Positions 13,098 to 24,660 of a stretch of DNA of 64,000 nt are shown here, piece by piece. Position 1 is the stretch's first letter. Every line of letters starts with the position of its first letter. Position numbers and translations under genes: made by a program. The stretch is from Atherix ibis (lineage: Eukaryota > Arthropoda > Insecta > Diptera > Athericidae). Where the stretch lies: contig OY282606.1 of assembly GCA_958298945.1 (NCBI GenBank), positions 48,373,920 to 48,437,919 on the forward strand. Reading direction: 5' to 3'. Below the pieces are notes generated by a model. The model saw nothing but the letters and a program-made list of their open reading frames with translations, ran no database searches and was not told the origin of the DNA.

Positions 13098-13625
13098 TCC
13101 GTATTAAGTTACATTATAAAATCAGACAGCGTAATATGCAGCAACTATATGCTATCAAATTTTATGTTACGCTTGGTGGATCCATGAGTGACTTACAAAA
13201 ATCTCGAACGAGCCTTTGAGGAATTTTCCTTATCAAGAGCACATGTTTTTCGGTATCGTAAAGCATTTTTCCAAGGCTCAGAAGCGGTGGAAGAGGTATA
13301 TCCCTAATGAAAGCATTTTTTTTTAGCATTTAATAGATGCTCGGTTAACATTGAAGCTGATGAGTAGTCATTGACGGGCCCAGAAAAAGGGTTCTTAGCC
13401 TCAGAACTGATAGTGCCGACACTTAGATTAATCTTCCCCTACTCCTCTATTCGACTGATCATAATTCTTATGATTTTTCTATTCCTCAAGGTCTAAAAGC
13501 ATTTGATAAGATTTGTTATCGATTCCAGTTGAAGGTTTTCAGCACTGTTACGAAGAGTGGAAAGTACGTCTTCGGCGATCCCAAAGGAACTACTTAGAAG
13601 AAGAGAGCATTACTTTATAAAAAAC
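13098..13625 (+). pseudogene. Internally deleted mariner transposase relic (both ends, no catalytic core)
   Basis: The N-terminal part reads NMQQLYAIKFYVTLGGS in one frame. After a frameshift near 13200 it continues as SRAHVFRYRKAFFQGSEAVEE, matching the paired helix-turn-helix region of mariner transposases (pattern SR-x-x-VF-W-x-x-F-x-x-G-x-E-x-VED). Near 13540-13610 FQHCYEEWKVRLRRSQRNYL matches the C-terminal tail (FQ-x-CFE-x-W-x-x-R...YFE). The catalytic middle is missing and the linking sequence is degenerate. It resembles the lineage of the 7.06-kb element, which keeps the middle instead. I did not find clear TIRs. Confidence 0.6.
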
Positions 13626-13629
13626 TGTT

Positions 13630-16320
13630 CCAAAAAATGATTATCTACCACACTTCAGTTATAGTTTTAAAAGTAAAAAAAATTTAATCAGAAATTCAAA
13701 ATCCTTTTTCGTGTAGAAAATTTCAACAAGAGCAAATGCCTTTTTAAATATAAAAATTTATCAAAAAGTATCTATTAAATTTTATTAGGAATTCAAAAAT
13801 TTTTAACAACGATTTATTCATTTCCAAAAGAAAAAAAATAATATTTTAAAATCTAAAATAATATTTAAATTATATTATAAATTTTTAATAAAGAAACTAA
13901 TTACTAGCCGAAATATTGTAAAAGCTCCGATAGAAAATAAATTAATACTAAAATTATCAAAAAAAAAAAAACTAAATTACCCTTTTTCACAATTAATAAA
14001 ATTTGCACGGTAGATTTTCCTCTACTTGCATTAACATATAAAATTGTATGAGACCAAATGAATTTCGAAATATCTAAAATTCCCTACTACATACTTATAG
14101 ATTGGCTGACTGTGTAATTATAATTATTGGGCATAGCCTTGGTATTGAATCGATATCATCAGTTCTGTCACGTCATATCGCGTACGTGCAGAGATTTATC
14201 CATTATTGAGCTCACGTTCAAAATACGTCCGTGCAAGTCAAAGAAACTTTTATATCACGTACGTTTAACGTCCGTGTCACGTTACAATCGTGCTTGAAAG
14301 TTATCGAAGCAAATTTTTCTTACTAATCACTTTATTACGAGTAGCTACAATATGTATAAGGCAACTATTTTACCATAAAAATGCTTTAATATAAAAATTA
14401 ATAAATTTCCCTTATCTTATTAATCGAAATATACATAAATGTCAAATATTGTAATTTTTATAAATAAACATAAATATGTGAGAAAATAATTTCAATTAAA
14501 GTTTGAACTTTTCTATAAAATACAACTCTTTTTTTTGCTTAAATTTTTTTTTTTTAAATAGAGATTACTTTTTATCCATTAAATATAAAAGTACTAAATT
14601 GCAAGCAATTTAATAATATTTAATGACCCTTTTCGTGTTCGATGTACAATGTACATACATACCTATGTGTTGAGTGCAGTTGTTCGTACTAGTATACAAG
14701 AATTAATCCTTTCCCATAACTTATAAAAACTTTAATTGACATCCAATAAAAACGTGCAAAGAATCTTTAATGCCATACTGGGAATATAAATTGAATCGTG
14801 ATTGAAAATATTGAACATTATCTTCTTCGTTCGATAATATGGAACTTAAAGATGAGTCTGCCTCTTTAAAACCACGGTTTATTATTTAAAAAATGCTTCT
14901 TGTACGAGTATATATGTGCACTTAGCAGTAAATTAGCAAATTCGTTAACTACAGTTAATAAAAACTTTTTCATGCTAATTTTAGACCTTGAGCAGAAAAA
15001 TAAACAAATTTTAGTGATGATTTCATTCTATTGATAGGCGATATTAACTCTTATAGTATTTTAATGCTGTTGTATAATTTTTCCTTATTATTTTATTTTT
15101 ATTAATTTTGCACACAATAAAAATAAATGTTTATAATTCGATACATAAATGAGAGGAAAAAACTAGGAAATTTTAAATACATGAAACTAATTAGGTAAAA
15201 ATTTCCTTAAGTTAGTTCCATTAAAGTATATTTTTAATTATATTATTTTAATCCAAATGAAATGCTTATTTTACCAAATAAATAAAAGAAATATTTGTAT
15301 AAAAACGAAAATAAATAAAAGAAATATGAAAAAATTTAAATTTACTAATAATTAGTATGAAAAGTACTGCAATATTACTGCAGTAAATAAATTGTGTAGG
15401 CTGTTATCATCCTTTTTGTAAGAGTTTATTTTATGTATGAAACACCTACTAAGTAGAACAACCGTTTACAAAAAATGCTTTTCTGGTAAAAGTAATTTGC
15501 TTTTATTTTAAGAAATATTTTTTGAAATATTCTTAAGAAAAAACATATTTTCAAAAATTATTTCTTTAAATTTTGCCTTAAAAAATAATTTTTTTGAATT
15601 GCAGTTAGCATTATTAAAAATTGTATATTCATTGAAAGAAATTAATACAAAAAGGTATTTTAATATCATAGAGATCTGAATGTACTTTGATCAAATTTTA
15701 TTAAAATAATTATAAGATAACGATGTTTTTCTTAAAGATTTTTTATGTTATGAAAAAAAAAAATATATTTTTGTTGAATAATTTATTTAAATATTTTCAA
15801 CATTAAAATAAATTGAATAAACAAAAAAACGAGGTAAAGCTCAAAATGTGGAGAAATTCAGTTAAGTTCAGAGAATTAAAAACTTAAAGAATTTTGTTAC
15901 TGAAATGTTTTTTTTTTCTTCATAAAGAGTAAAGTTTTAAGATTAAAACTTTTGTTTTACAGTTTTTAGATGTTTAAAAAAAATTGTTTATAAAATTTGA
16001 ACTTTGATGGAAGTCTTCTGACAGTCTTTTGCATTTATCACAGATTGATGACGGTAAAACTTAAAAAAAAATTGTTGACATTATCAAAATGTGCCAAACC
16101 GACCTTTGTCATATTTTTCTGAACTTGAATATATTTTCTTACCTCCATAAATTTTCATAAGATTTTCAGAAAATTGGTATTTTTATGAAATATTAAATAT
16201 TAGTTAAGAAGAAACTTCAGGTAATTTATAATAATTATTAATTTTGATAGAATCGTATTTCTGAAGATTAGCTCTGTTTTTTTTTGGTTAAAATTTTTAA
16301 ATTTTATTAGTTATCTACAA
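13630..16320. other. AT-rich stretch with one short tandem repeat
   Basis: No gene recognised. The only notable structure is the CG-containing repeat at 14168-14292, listed separately. Confidence 0.5.
14168..14292. repeat. Three-unit ~44-bp repeat with ACGT/CGTG cores
   Basis: Units start at 14168, 14212 and 14255. Each opens TCACGT and, 7-8 bases later, carries CGTACGTG or CGTCCGTG; the unit remainders are not conserved. About eight ACGT tetramers fall in 125 bp of otherwise CpG-poor DNA. CACGT and CGTG cores resemble binding sites of bHLH-PAS and bHLH factors, but no promoter or gene is visible next to the repeat. It may equally be a remnant of a tandem satellite. Confidence 0.55.
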
Positions 16321-16324
16321 CCAC

Positions 16325-17128
16325 AGAAATATTGTTACGAGCAGATATAATGGTTAGGACACTTTATTAACACTGTAGTTCTGTTATTTAACATGATATA
16401 CCTATCATTAGACGTAATACAACGGGGCCATCTCCATTTAATACATTGTTTAAATTGCCTCATGCAGTCGAACTCTCAAAGTGTTTCAATCTTTTTCATG
16501 AATCTCTTCTATTTAATTCTAATGAAAAGCCGGCTGAGCTACCAAGTCTACCATTCTCAGCATTTAGAAAAATCTGTGAACAGGAAATCACTCTTTTATG
16601 TCCGTTGCTTCTCATGAGCCTCATTTTGTGTCCACTTAATAGCAAGTGGCCTCAGCTTACCAACGCTGCCATTCTACTTACACGTACACAAAATCTGCCT
16701 CTTGTTTTATGAATGAAGATGAAGCAATTAAGAAATTAATCTGGCAATTCCTCTACGCTGAACGGCCTAATACGTAGATCTCACAACTAACCTTAAACCC
16801 ATCATATTTTATTCTTCCATCTGGTTTCGTCCCTGATCCAGCTACATCCAACATAAGTATAACCGTGATAATAATCAGTAAGCAGTTACAAGCTTGTTAC
16901 TCTAAATATTGATAGCAAGGCCTACTAAAATCTCTACTATTATCTACAGTGATAGCACCCGGGTTATTTGGTATCCTTAACTGTCCTAGAACTATTCCCG
17001 CCATATTAGAATTAATCGCAGCCCCAATGTTTCGGCCAAAAGCACCTCACCTTGGTTGCGCGTCAATGATTTTTTTAAGCATTTTGGGTTGAAGGAATTG
17101 CAACGCTACGACATTAGATATGGAACTA
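16325..17128. other. Unassigned, moderately complex region; possible Jockey 3' end at 16325-16350
   Basis: On the minus strand, ATCTGCTCGTAAC near 16340 followed by GTTGTAGATAAC resembles the 3' untranslated end shared by the Jockey copies (ATCTGCTTGTTAC...GTTGTAGATAAC at 30908-30940). Sequence upstream on that strand does not clearly match Jockey coding sequence. Plus-strand frames of 74 and 88 codons at 16393-16712 are unrecognised. Base composition is less AT-rich than the flanks, which suggests an old repeat. Confidence 0.35.
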
Positions 17129-17129
17129 T

Positions 17130-18010
17130 TTTTTTTCTATCTGCAACTACAATTGTATTGTAACAAGCAGATTTACATAACATTTTAATATACAATCTTG
17201 TGCATCATGAAGTCGGAGTAAGCACCCATCGGCATTTCTCCAACTACCGGAAGATAGATTTCTCTAGAAAATCTCTAGGCCATTGTCTCTTAAGTCTCCG
17301 ATGAGTGTTTCAGGGAAGGGTTGCAGAATACAATTCTCTCTCAAGTGGATTATGATGATAGGATAAACGGGAGTGAAATTTTTGATAATGAGAAATGCAC
17401 AGGTCCTGAACAAAGGGAATATTTAGATCACGATATATTACATTGTTATGAACATAAAAAGGGGCATCAACAATTTTACGGAGGATCTTGGATTGTAAGG
17501 CCTGGACACGATAGGAATTGGGACGTTTCGTTATACCCTAAAATTCAATTCCATATTGGTAGCTATTTATATATTTGGATGGGTTATAAAAATAACAGAT
17601 GAAATATAATCTATGGAGGAGGTACAAACATTGCATAGGTATGGACCAGCTGTGTCTTGAAAACTTTCAGTAATAACTGCTATTTGAAAATGATTTCAAG
17701 AAAAATGAAGTATGTTGAAAAACATACTTCCTTTTCCACATGATCAAATGAATGTGATATATCTATTGTATAAATACTCCTTTTCTCTCAAGAGATGACC
17801 AGGAATAATTGTGGAATTTTCAACAATAGGATAAAGGGGTTTTAAAGGGTTCCTCAAAAAAATTTCCGAAGATGGGAAGTAAGCTGATAGGTTTATTGAA
17901 CAATGGAGAATTTAATGGTTTGTTAGATATGAGAATAATTTTCAGAGTAGCGAAAATAAGTGGTGCGGAGTGTTTTGGTTGGGTGTATCTTATCTTGTGT
18001 GTCATTCGCT
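17130..18010 (-). mobile_element. Decayed Jockey-clade retrotransposon, internally deleted 3' half
   Basis: Minus-strand reading gives NKPISLLPIFGNFFEEP near 17860-17920, matching the RT block YRPISLLP-LSKI-EK. LLREKEYLYN follows near 17790, and the RT palm is then largely deleted. The C-terminus is well preserved: LQSKILRKIVDAPFYVHN and YRDLNIPFVQDLCISHYQKF (17380-17500), then HRRLKRQWPRDFLEK near 17280. The 3' tail AAATCTGCTTGTTAC near 17165 matches the tail of the long Jockey copy. Stops and frameshifts throughout; the 5' boundary is uncertain. Confidence 0.75.
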
Positions 18011-18408
18011 GAAGTGAAGGGATTCTCCAAGTTTCTTTCGAAAATACCTCAGCATTTTATTGTATCTATTATTTCTAAAGGTGGTTTTTTTATAACTGGG
18101 CATTGTGGATCCTTGCCATTGAGCTCTATCTCGCCGCCTCTTACTTACGAGTATTAATATTCGTATCTTCATTAGCTAATTTTGTTGCTGTATGCTTTAT
18201 TTTATTTTGTAGTAAAGGTAAGTAGTATTGATTAATTTTTGAATACATTTAAATTATTAATTATATAAGGTTTGGAATTAAATTACTGTTTACCAGGTAT
18301 AAATATGGTAAAAACAAATTTTAATAAATCAATTGAGCTACTATATCTTCAGAAATATTAGTAATTGTTTGAAAATTATTCAGATACATGCTGTAAAAAT
18401 TAAAAATA

Positions 18409-19666
18409 CGAGGGTCGTTCAATAAGTCCTTAGAAAAAGATGAAAAAAACTGTTTTAAAAAAAAAAAAGTCCTTTTAGCTCTATACACTTTTCCAACCGT
18501 TTTCCCAAAATTTTTATCCCGTCCAACAAATAGGATTTCGGAAGTTCTGCAAAATACTCATCCGTTTGAGCAATGACGTCCTCGTTGGAAGTGAATAGTC
18601 GTCCGCAAAGCCATTTCTTCAGATTGGGGAAAAGAAAATAGTCACTCGGGGCCAAATCTGGTGAATAAGCGGGATGCTGCAACAATTCCATTCTCAATTC
18701 CACAATTTTGGCCATGGAAACAGCGCAGACGTGCATACGCGCATTGTCCTGATGCAAGAGGATTTTTTTCTTCTTCAGATGGGGGCGTTTCTCTTTGATT
18801 TCCTCGCTCAACCGTTGCAATAACGACGCGTAATACGCTCCTGTTATTGTTTTCCCTTTTTCCAAGTAGTCGATAAAAATGATGCCCTGCGAATCCCAAA
18901 AGACCGTTACCATCATCTTGCCGGTCGATGGCACAGTTTTTGCCTTCTTCGGAGCCCGTTTACCCTTGAAAATCCACTGTGATGACTGTCTCTTCGTTTC
19001 TGGAGTGTAGTAGTGTATCCAGGTTTCGTCCACAGTGACATATCGACGAAGGAATTCGGCAGGATTGCGATGAAAGAGTGCCAACATAGCCTCAGAGTCC
19101 ACTACACGATTGCGCTTATTCTCCTCTGAGAGCAAACGCGGCACCCATCTTGCCGAAATTTTTTTCACAGACAATTTTTCATGCAAAATTGAAGCGACTT
19201 TACCTTGTGATATGCCCGTGGCCTCAACTAATTCGCGCACTTTAATTCGCCGATCGTTCAAAATTTTGTCGATGATTTCAGGAGTAGACACCTCAACTGG
19301 GCGTCCTGAACGATGTTCATCTTTTGTGGATGAACGGCCACGTTTAAATTCATTCACCCAATTGTAAACCGTCGCAAACACAGGTGCAGATGTGCCATGA
19401 ACTGCATCCAACTCGGCTTTGATTTCTTTCGGGCTTCAGCCTTTCAAATGGAGATGTTTGATGACAGCCCTAAACTCGCTTTTTTCCATTGTTATTCACA
19501 AATAAATGTCGTCAATTTTAATCGACGATAGAAATTGACCTACGCTATAAATCGAGCTGAAATTTTGACAGCTTTTCTGTCGATAAAGCTACTTACAAAA
19601 AAAATCTTTACCGACACTACGAGCGCAATTTCTTGGATTTTCTAAGGACTTATTGACCGACCCTCG
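18409..19666 (-). mobile_element. Mariner element, family A, copy A1
   Basis: TA at 18407-18408 and 19667-19668 flank the element. The ends are CGAGGGTCGTTCAATAAGTC at the left and the inverted form at the right, where the right copy carries one change. The pairing extends about 30 bp (…CCTTAGAAAA). At 1258 bp it is close to full mariner length and contains one transposase gene on the minus strand. It is more GC-rich than its surroundings. Confidence 0.92.
18450..19489 (-). pseudogene. Mariner transposase, family A copy 1 (nonsense and small deletions)
   Basis: Cut-and-paste transposase of the DD34D type. Starting at the ATG on the complement of 19487-19489, the N-terminus reads MEKSEFRAVIKHLHLKG and then meets TGA at codon 18 (19436-19438). 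The paired HTH domains and catalytic region follow in one open frame of about 318 codons. Catalytic aspartates are visible in VTVDETWIHYY, LLHQDNARMH and LAPSDYFLF, with 34 residues between the last two. A 12-bp in-frame deletion removes four residues in the second HTH (KILNDRR, against KIHDLILNDRR in the sister copies). The last few codons (GDYVEK) are replaced by a T-run translation. Almost intact but not expected to be active. Confidence 0.9.
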
Positions 19667-19667
19667 T

Positions 19668-22475
19668 ACCTTAAATTATATGAAATTTTTAAATAGTTTC
19701 AAGCAAAATTTACTGATAAATTCCGAATAAATATTTTTGCAATATTTGTGGGACATACATGTGTAAATTATTAATTATTGTCTTTTTTTGGAAGATAAAT
19801 TTCAATTATATATTTTTTAACGAACACCCATTTGTAAAATAGTAAAATTTTAAATTTTTTTGATGTCGAAAATTCTATGATGTCGACAATGAATTTGTTC
19901 CCACAACTTTCGGTGTGATTGTGCATTGTAAGTCATCTCGTCATTTTCTTTTCAAAATAATTTTACCAATTTACGAGAAAAAGCTTCAGTATTATGAGAA
20001 TTTAATTTTTTTACGTAATATTTTTTACTTTAATATTTGGTAGTTTAATTTCTAGTTCAAAAGGTATGCAAAAATTCACATATTCTTGTACATAAACATA
20101 TTTTCCAAGTTAAATGGATAAGTGTACAATAAATATTTTCCGACAACTAGTTTATTATTTAAAAATACGAGTAATAATAGCAAAATATTTTTTAATTACA
20201 AGCAAAATCTTCTTAAGATTTAATAAGAGTAGTAATTAATTTTAATTATTATTGGTAACTTAAGTTGGTTAAATGCATTTTTCAGACTTTATTTCCTATT
20301 ACGTAATTTTTTTTTTCTGTTTTACCTTGAAGCTATAATCAATATTATTCAGTATTAATGAATGTTTGTGATTTATAAACAGAAATAATCCATTTATACT
20401 GTACTCCATTTTACTGGCGATAGTATAAATTCTAAGAGTATTCTCGTTCAATGAATAATAGGATAAACTTATAATAATGTGCATTAAAGTAAGAGCATGC
20501 ATAGTAAATAGTGGTAAATAGTTGAAAAAATATATTTTCTGATTTAGGTTGCTTATTGGAGTGGATCAGACTGATTGAATTTCATGGCAAACTTAATCAT
20601 AGTCAGAATTTAATTTGTGTGCTTATGAAAAAGCTAAAAACTTGTCTATACTATTTGCATGATATATTGAAGCACTTAATTGACACCAGTAGTTGATGTT
20701 TCCAAAGTTTGTAATCTAAAGTTATTTAATAGTAAATTAAGATCTTATAGACTGCCAATGGCAATATGTACAATAATTTTGCTATTGCCATTTTTGCCCC
20801 AAGAGTCCACAATTCCTTGAACTAAAACAGTTTTTTAATTAAAGAAATAAAATCTAGGTCGAAAGTTTATTTGAGTTTTAATAGAATTATGTTTAAAAAA
20901 ATGTTAATTGAAAAAGCCAATTATAAAGCTGATGAAGACTTAACATCTCCGCGTGTGCGGCATACTAAAATTAGCATACAACTTTTAACGCAAAAATCTT
21001 AAAGATTCAAAATTTTGAAAAGAGTGCAACAATAGATAAGAATATAAGTTTGATTTATTAAAATAGATAAGATGCCATAAAGCTTTTTGGATTTATAAAA
21101 ATATACTCATTTTTAATTAAAAATATTTATTGTAAGCTAACATATTTATAATTTATTCACATAGATACATACTCGTACATGGTAAAATCTTTGATATGAA
21201 TAATTATTATACAATACTATTTTACATTGGAATTGTTTTTTAAAGAATGTAAAATATATTTTTGTTTCTTTGGGGCCTAAAACATTTAATTTCAACCATT
21301 TGAACATGTTCTATTTTAAAAGTTAGACAAAATTTGTATTCGTATTTTTACGCTTGAAATGTCATAAAATTCTGCTAAACTTGTGAAAAGTTAATTTATA
21401 GAACTTTTCTTCATAGGGTTCCATGTCTTTTATCGAATTCTATCTTATCAAATACTACATATGTCTATTCAAAAAAGTTATATGCTGATTTTAATTAAAA
21501 CTATAACAAGAAAATTGTATGAACGTATGTATGCATTAATGTTATAGCAGTTACGTTCACCTAATTAAATTATATGCGAAATTGTAATTATTTTGGGGAA
21601 ATTATCAAATGAGACACGCAAAACCAGATAATTGACTTAAATATATAAAATACATGTTCAACTAACGTCAAACTTCAGGGACTGTCGCTTACATTTGCTT
21701 AAATATTTTTGATAGCATTATGGAAAGGCATTAAAGGTGTACGTTTTTATAGTTGAAGTCCTAGTTTAATGAAATTTCTTAGAAAATATCTACACATAAG
21801 TTTAATTTTGTTCAAAGAATATTTCAAAATTATTATTAAACTAGCGATAACCCGCCAAAAATGACGACGCCAAACGCTGCAGACTGTTATGACTTTGGTA
21901 TCGCTCACGATTGAAGTCCTCAACTTGCGCTCTTCATCAATTCGTTGGAAAGTAGAATAAAATTCTTTTCAATTCATTTTAATTTTTCAGGCAAATAATT
22001 GGACTGGAAACGCAATGTTAACTAATTAACTTACTTAACAAACAAACAATCATATCAAATATGTATATTTAATTCGTCGTGTCTTCACCGAAATTCATAC
22101 GATGTCAATTATATTTTAATTACCGAAATTCGCCGTTTGATATTTAAAAAAAAACAATTACAGTTTAAACGACAGTTTTGTACTAAAAAGTTTACTGAAA
22201 AAATACTAATATCGCCATCTATTATTTGATTCTGTAGTTTGCTAACAGCACCATCTATCAGCATAAATAAAACGTTGAGCATACACAAGATGTACGACCG
22301 CACTTATATATATAGATTATTTGCGAATGATAAATTATTAGTAACATTTATTATTTAATTTAAATAAATGAATTTTTAGAGGATACTTTTGATACCTCTT
22401 AATTATGAATATTTTTAAAGAAGTGGAACTTAACATAATTGTAGTTGTTATTTTATTTTAATATTAATACACTAG
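19668..22475. other. AT-rich stretch, nothing recognised
   Basis: No coding or RNA gene seen. The interval 21840-22320 is somewhat less AT-rich and carries a repeated phrase (GCCATCTAT and CACCATCTATCAG) but no frame that I recognise. Confidence 0.5.
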
Positions 22476-22580
22476 CCGCCGGGCCTGTAGCACAGTCGAT
22501 AGCATACTGGACTACCATCTAAAGGGTCGTAGGTTCGATCCCACTGAGGCATGGTGCTACTCTAATTCCCAAAAATAATT
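22476..22580 (+). repeat. tRNA-derived SINE-like head
   Basis: GCCTGTAGCACAGTCGATAG, CTGGACTACCATCTAAAGGG and the B-box GGTTCGATCCC are spaced as in a tRNA gene: a degenerate A box, an anticodon-arm-like block and then the T arm. The acceptor strands do not pair over seven bases, so it is not a functional tRNA. A T-run follows near 22577. It is related to 10684-10790, which shares CTGGACTAYCAT and the T-arm region. Best read as the tRNA-derived head of a SINE. Confidence 0.55.
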
Positions 22581-22739
22581 TTTTTTTATGGTAGTATAAC
22601 CAGAGTAAAACTCTAAACGTCCAAAATAAAGTTTAGCATATCCGAAAAATTCATTTTTAGGATTATTTGAAATCCACAATGGACGCACTATGCTGAATTT
22701 TCTATAATCTGGCAGTGAAAAACTTAATTCATGATTCTG

Positions 22740-23363
22740 GGGTAAGCACGAAAGGTACCATTTTCATTAAGTCTACCCAGCTGTATAGTATACGTCGACA
22801 AGATCGACAATAGACCTACCTGTACAATAGACCTTCGTCAAGATTAAGTCGTCTATCTAAGGCCTTTGGTAAATCCGCATTTATTTTTCAAGCAGAAATG
22901 CACGCCATAGAGTTTTGTACTAGAGAGGGTATCGGAAGGAACCTACGTTACGCTAATATCTGCATTATTTCAGACGGCCAAGCTGCATTGAAAGCTCTTT
23001 CTTTGAAAAAAAGGGCGGCAGAATCCTTAAACTTAACAAAACAGACTTATTACTACTCACTGGCCATTGTCATTTAAGATATCATCTTAGGATGAAACGT
23101 TGAGGATGAAACGTTGCAGCATATATGGTACTCGGCGATTGCAAGGCCATTGCCTGCCAGAGGCTTTGACATCTTGGTTTGGAATTGCCTGATCCCTACG
23201 AGATTTTGCGGCTACCTGCCAATAAGATATTGAGGATCGTTAAAAGCTTCAATATTACTATAATTTGAGTTAGGGTTATGGATCATAAAAGCTCTCATTG
23301 TTCGAAATGGCTTTGCGACTATACGCCTCTTGCTACCCTCTTTATATTATTATTATTATTATT
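22740..23363 (+). mobile_element. 3' end of an RNase H-bearing non-LTR retrotransposon with (TAT)n tail
   Basis: The frame around 22885-23005 reads FQAEMHAIEFCTREGIG and then ICIISDGQAALKAL. These match ribonuclease H blocks (F-AE--AI...I-SD-QAAL), including the acidic residues of E and D motifs. Near 23060 LLTGHCHLRYHLRMK resembles the zinc-finger-proximal C-terminal segment of such elements, and near 23165-23255 HLGLELPDPYEILRLPANK matches their terminal segment. Stops and frameshifts are frequent and the second half of the RNase H is deleted. The run of TAT repeats at 23342-23363 is the usual kind of 3' tail for this group. The upstream RT is absent. Confidence 0.7.
23342..23363. repeat. 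(TAT)n tail
   Basis: Uninterrupted TTA/TAT triplets immediately before the left TIR of the 23.4-kb mariner. They are interpreted as the 3' tail of the retrotransposon fragment to the left. Confidence 0.75.
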
Positions 23364-23430
23364 ACGTGGGCTACTATATATATTTCTGGCCTAATAATGA
23401 AAATGCGAATATTTATCAACGAAAAAGGTT

Positions 23431-24483
23431 TTATTGTTTTTCAAAATATTCTCCATCAAGATTTATACACTTTTGCATGCGCTCAAACCAATTTTCGAAG
23501 CACTTTTTCCACTCCGATTGAGACACCTCCAAAACATGGTTTTTGAATGCTTCAACAGCATCTTCTGGCGACGAAAATCGTTGACCACGCATTTTTTTCT
23601 TGATGTGTGGGAATAAAAAGAAGTCATTGGGTGCCAAGTCAGGGCTGTACGGAGGATGACCCATCAATTCGACGTTTTGTCCGGTCAAAAAGGCGCTGGT
23701 TTGAGCCGATGTGTGAGAGCTCGCATTGTCATGGTGCACAATGATTCGACTTCTCTTGTTCGTTTTTCGAATTTCTCCGAAGACTTCAGGCAAACAAATG
23801 GTGGTGTACCACTCAGAATTGACCGTCCTACGTTGCACAAGCGGAACAGTCGCCACATGACCAGTTTTGCCAAAGAAACAAGCGACCATTTGCTTCGAAG
23901 TGCTTCTTCCACGAACAACTTTCGTTGGATTTGACTCGTCTTGGAAGACCCACACGGTCGATTGCTGTTTTGTTTCGGGCTCATACGCATAGATCCATGA
24001 TTCGTCACCTGTGACGATCTTATAAACGTCTTTTGAAGCACCGCGATCGTATTTTTTCAGCATTTCTTTACACCAATCCACACGAGCCTTTTTTTGAGCG
24101 ATTGTCAAATTGTGCGGGATCCAACGAGAACAAACCTTTTTTACGGCCAGGTGTTCATGCAATATCGAATGTATGCTGGTGGGAGAAATGCCTAGGCATG
24201 CCTCTATCTCACGGTATGTCACATGACGGTCTTGCATTATCAGTTCACGTACGGCATCGATGTTTTCTGGAACAACGGCTGTTTTTGGACGACCTTCACG
24301 GAATTCGTCTTTGAGCGAGCGTCGGCCACGATTGAATTCGTTGTACCAGTTTTTCACAGTGCTATAGGATGGTGCTTCATAGCCATACAAAGATTTAAGT
24401 TCATCGATGCACTCTTGTCGTGATAATCCACGTCGAAAGTTGTGAAAAATGATCGCACGAAAATGTTCACGAGTTAATTCCAT
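23431..24483 (-). CDS. Mariner transposase, full length, intact
   Basis: A 350-residue open frame from ATG to TAA, in the usual 345-350 range for mariner. The protein binds the terminal repeats, excises the element and inserts it at TA in the nucleus. The N-terminus (MELTREHFRAIIFHNFRRGL) holds the first HTH, with TVKNWYNEFNRGR at about residues 41-53. A second HTH lies at about residues 85-120 (DRHVTYREIEACLGIS, then SIHSILHEHL). The WVPHDL-like signature is WIPHNL near residue 125. The catalytic triad is complete: VTGDESW, VHHDNASSH and YSPDLAPNDFFLF, with exactly 34 residues between the last two aspartates (DD34D). I see no stop, frameshift or deletion compared with the family pattern. Subfamily is not assigned. 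Whether it is expressed cannot be told from sequence. Confidence 0.93.
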   Translation of the reverse strand: MELTREHFRAIIFHNFRRGLSRQECIDELKSLYGYEAPSYSTVKNWYNEFNRGRRSLKDEFREGRPKTAVVPENIDAVRELIMQDRHVTYREIEACLGISPTSIHSILHEHLAVKKVCSRWIPHNLTIAQKKARVDWCKEMLKKYDRGASKDVYKIVTGDESWIYAYEPETKQQSTVWVFQDESNPTKVVRGRSTSKQMVACFFGKTGHVATVPLVQRRTVNSEWYTTICLPEVFGEIRKTNKRSRIIVHHDNASSHTSAQTSAFLTGQNVELMGHPPYSPDLAPNDFFLFPHIKKKMRGQRFSSPEDAVEAFKNHVLEVSQSEWKKCFENWFERMQKCINLDGEYFEKQ

Positions 24484-24610
24484 TTTTTTGCCAAATTGAT
24501 TTTTTCAAGTCACTGTAAACAACACAAATGATAGTCGTACGTCAAAACGTTCTGAGTACGTTTATGCTAAAAAATGTCAAACTTTCCAATGGAAATGTCA
24601 GATCGCACCT

Positions 24611-24629
24611 GGCAACACTTAGTGTTGCC
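24611..24629. repeat. Subterminal palindrome in the intact mariner
   Basis: GGCAACACT and AGTGTTGCC pair around a single T, 29 bp inside the right end. It lies in the 5' untranslated side of the transposase gene. It could be a binding or regulatory structure, or chance. Confidence 0.6.
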
Positions 24630-24660
24630 TAGGCCAGAAATATATATAGTAGCCTACGTA

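Larger units (their letters stand above)
23365..24658 (-). mobile_element. Apparently intact mariner element
   Basis: TA at 23363-23364 and 24659-24660. The left end begins CGTGGGCTACTATATATATT and the right end, inverted, begins CGTAGGCTACTATATATATT. The arms match at 28 of 29 positions through CTGGCCTA. The element is 1294 bp, a normal mariner length, with about 65 bp between the left end and the stop codon and about 175 bp between the start codon and the right end. A subterminal palindrome lies at 24611-24629. It is the only element in the window with an uninterrupted transposase gene. It sits between an RNase H element tail and an RTE fragment. Confidence 0.93.

Noticed and set aside
16393..16712. 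Protein gene at 16.4-16.7 kb
   Set aside because: Two overlapping frames of 74 and 88 codons without motif; the region looks like a decayed repeat.
22476..22550. Functional tRNA gene
   Set aside because: The A and B boxes are suggestive, but the acceptor stem does not pair and the anticodon arm is poor; a SINE head fits better.
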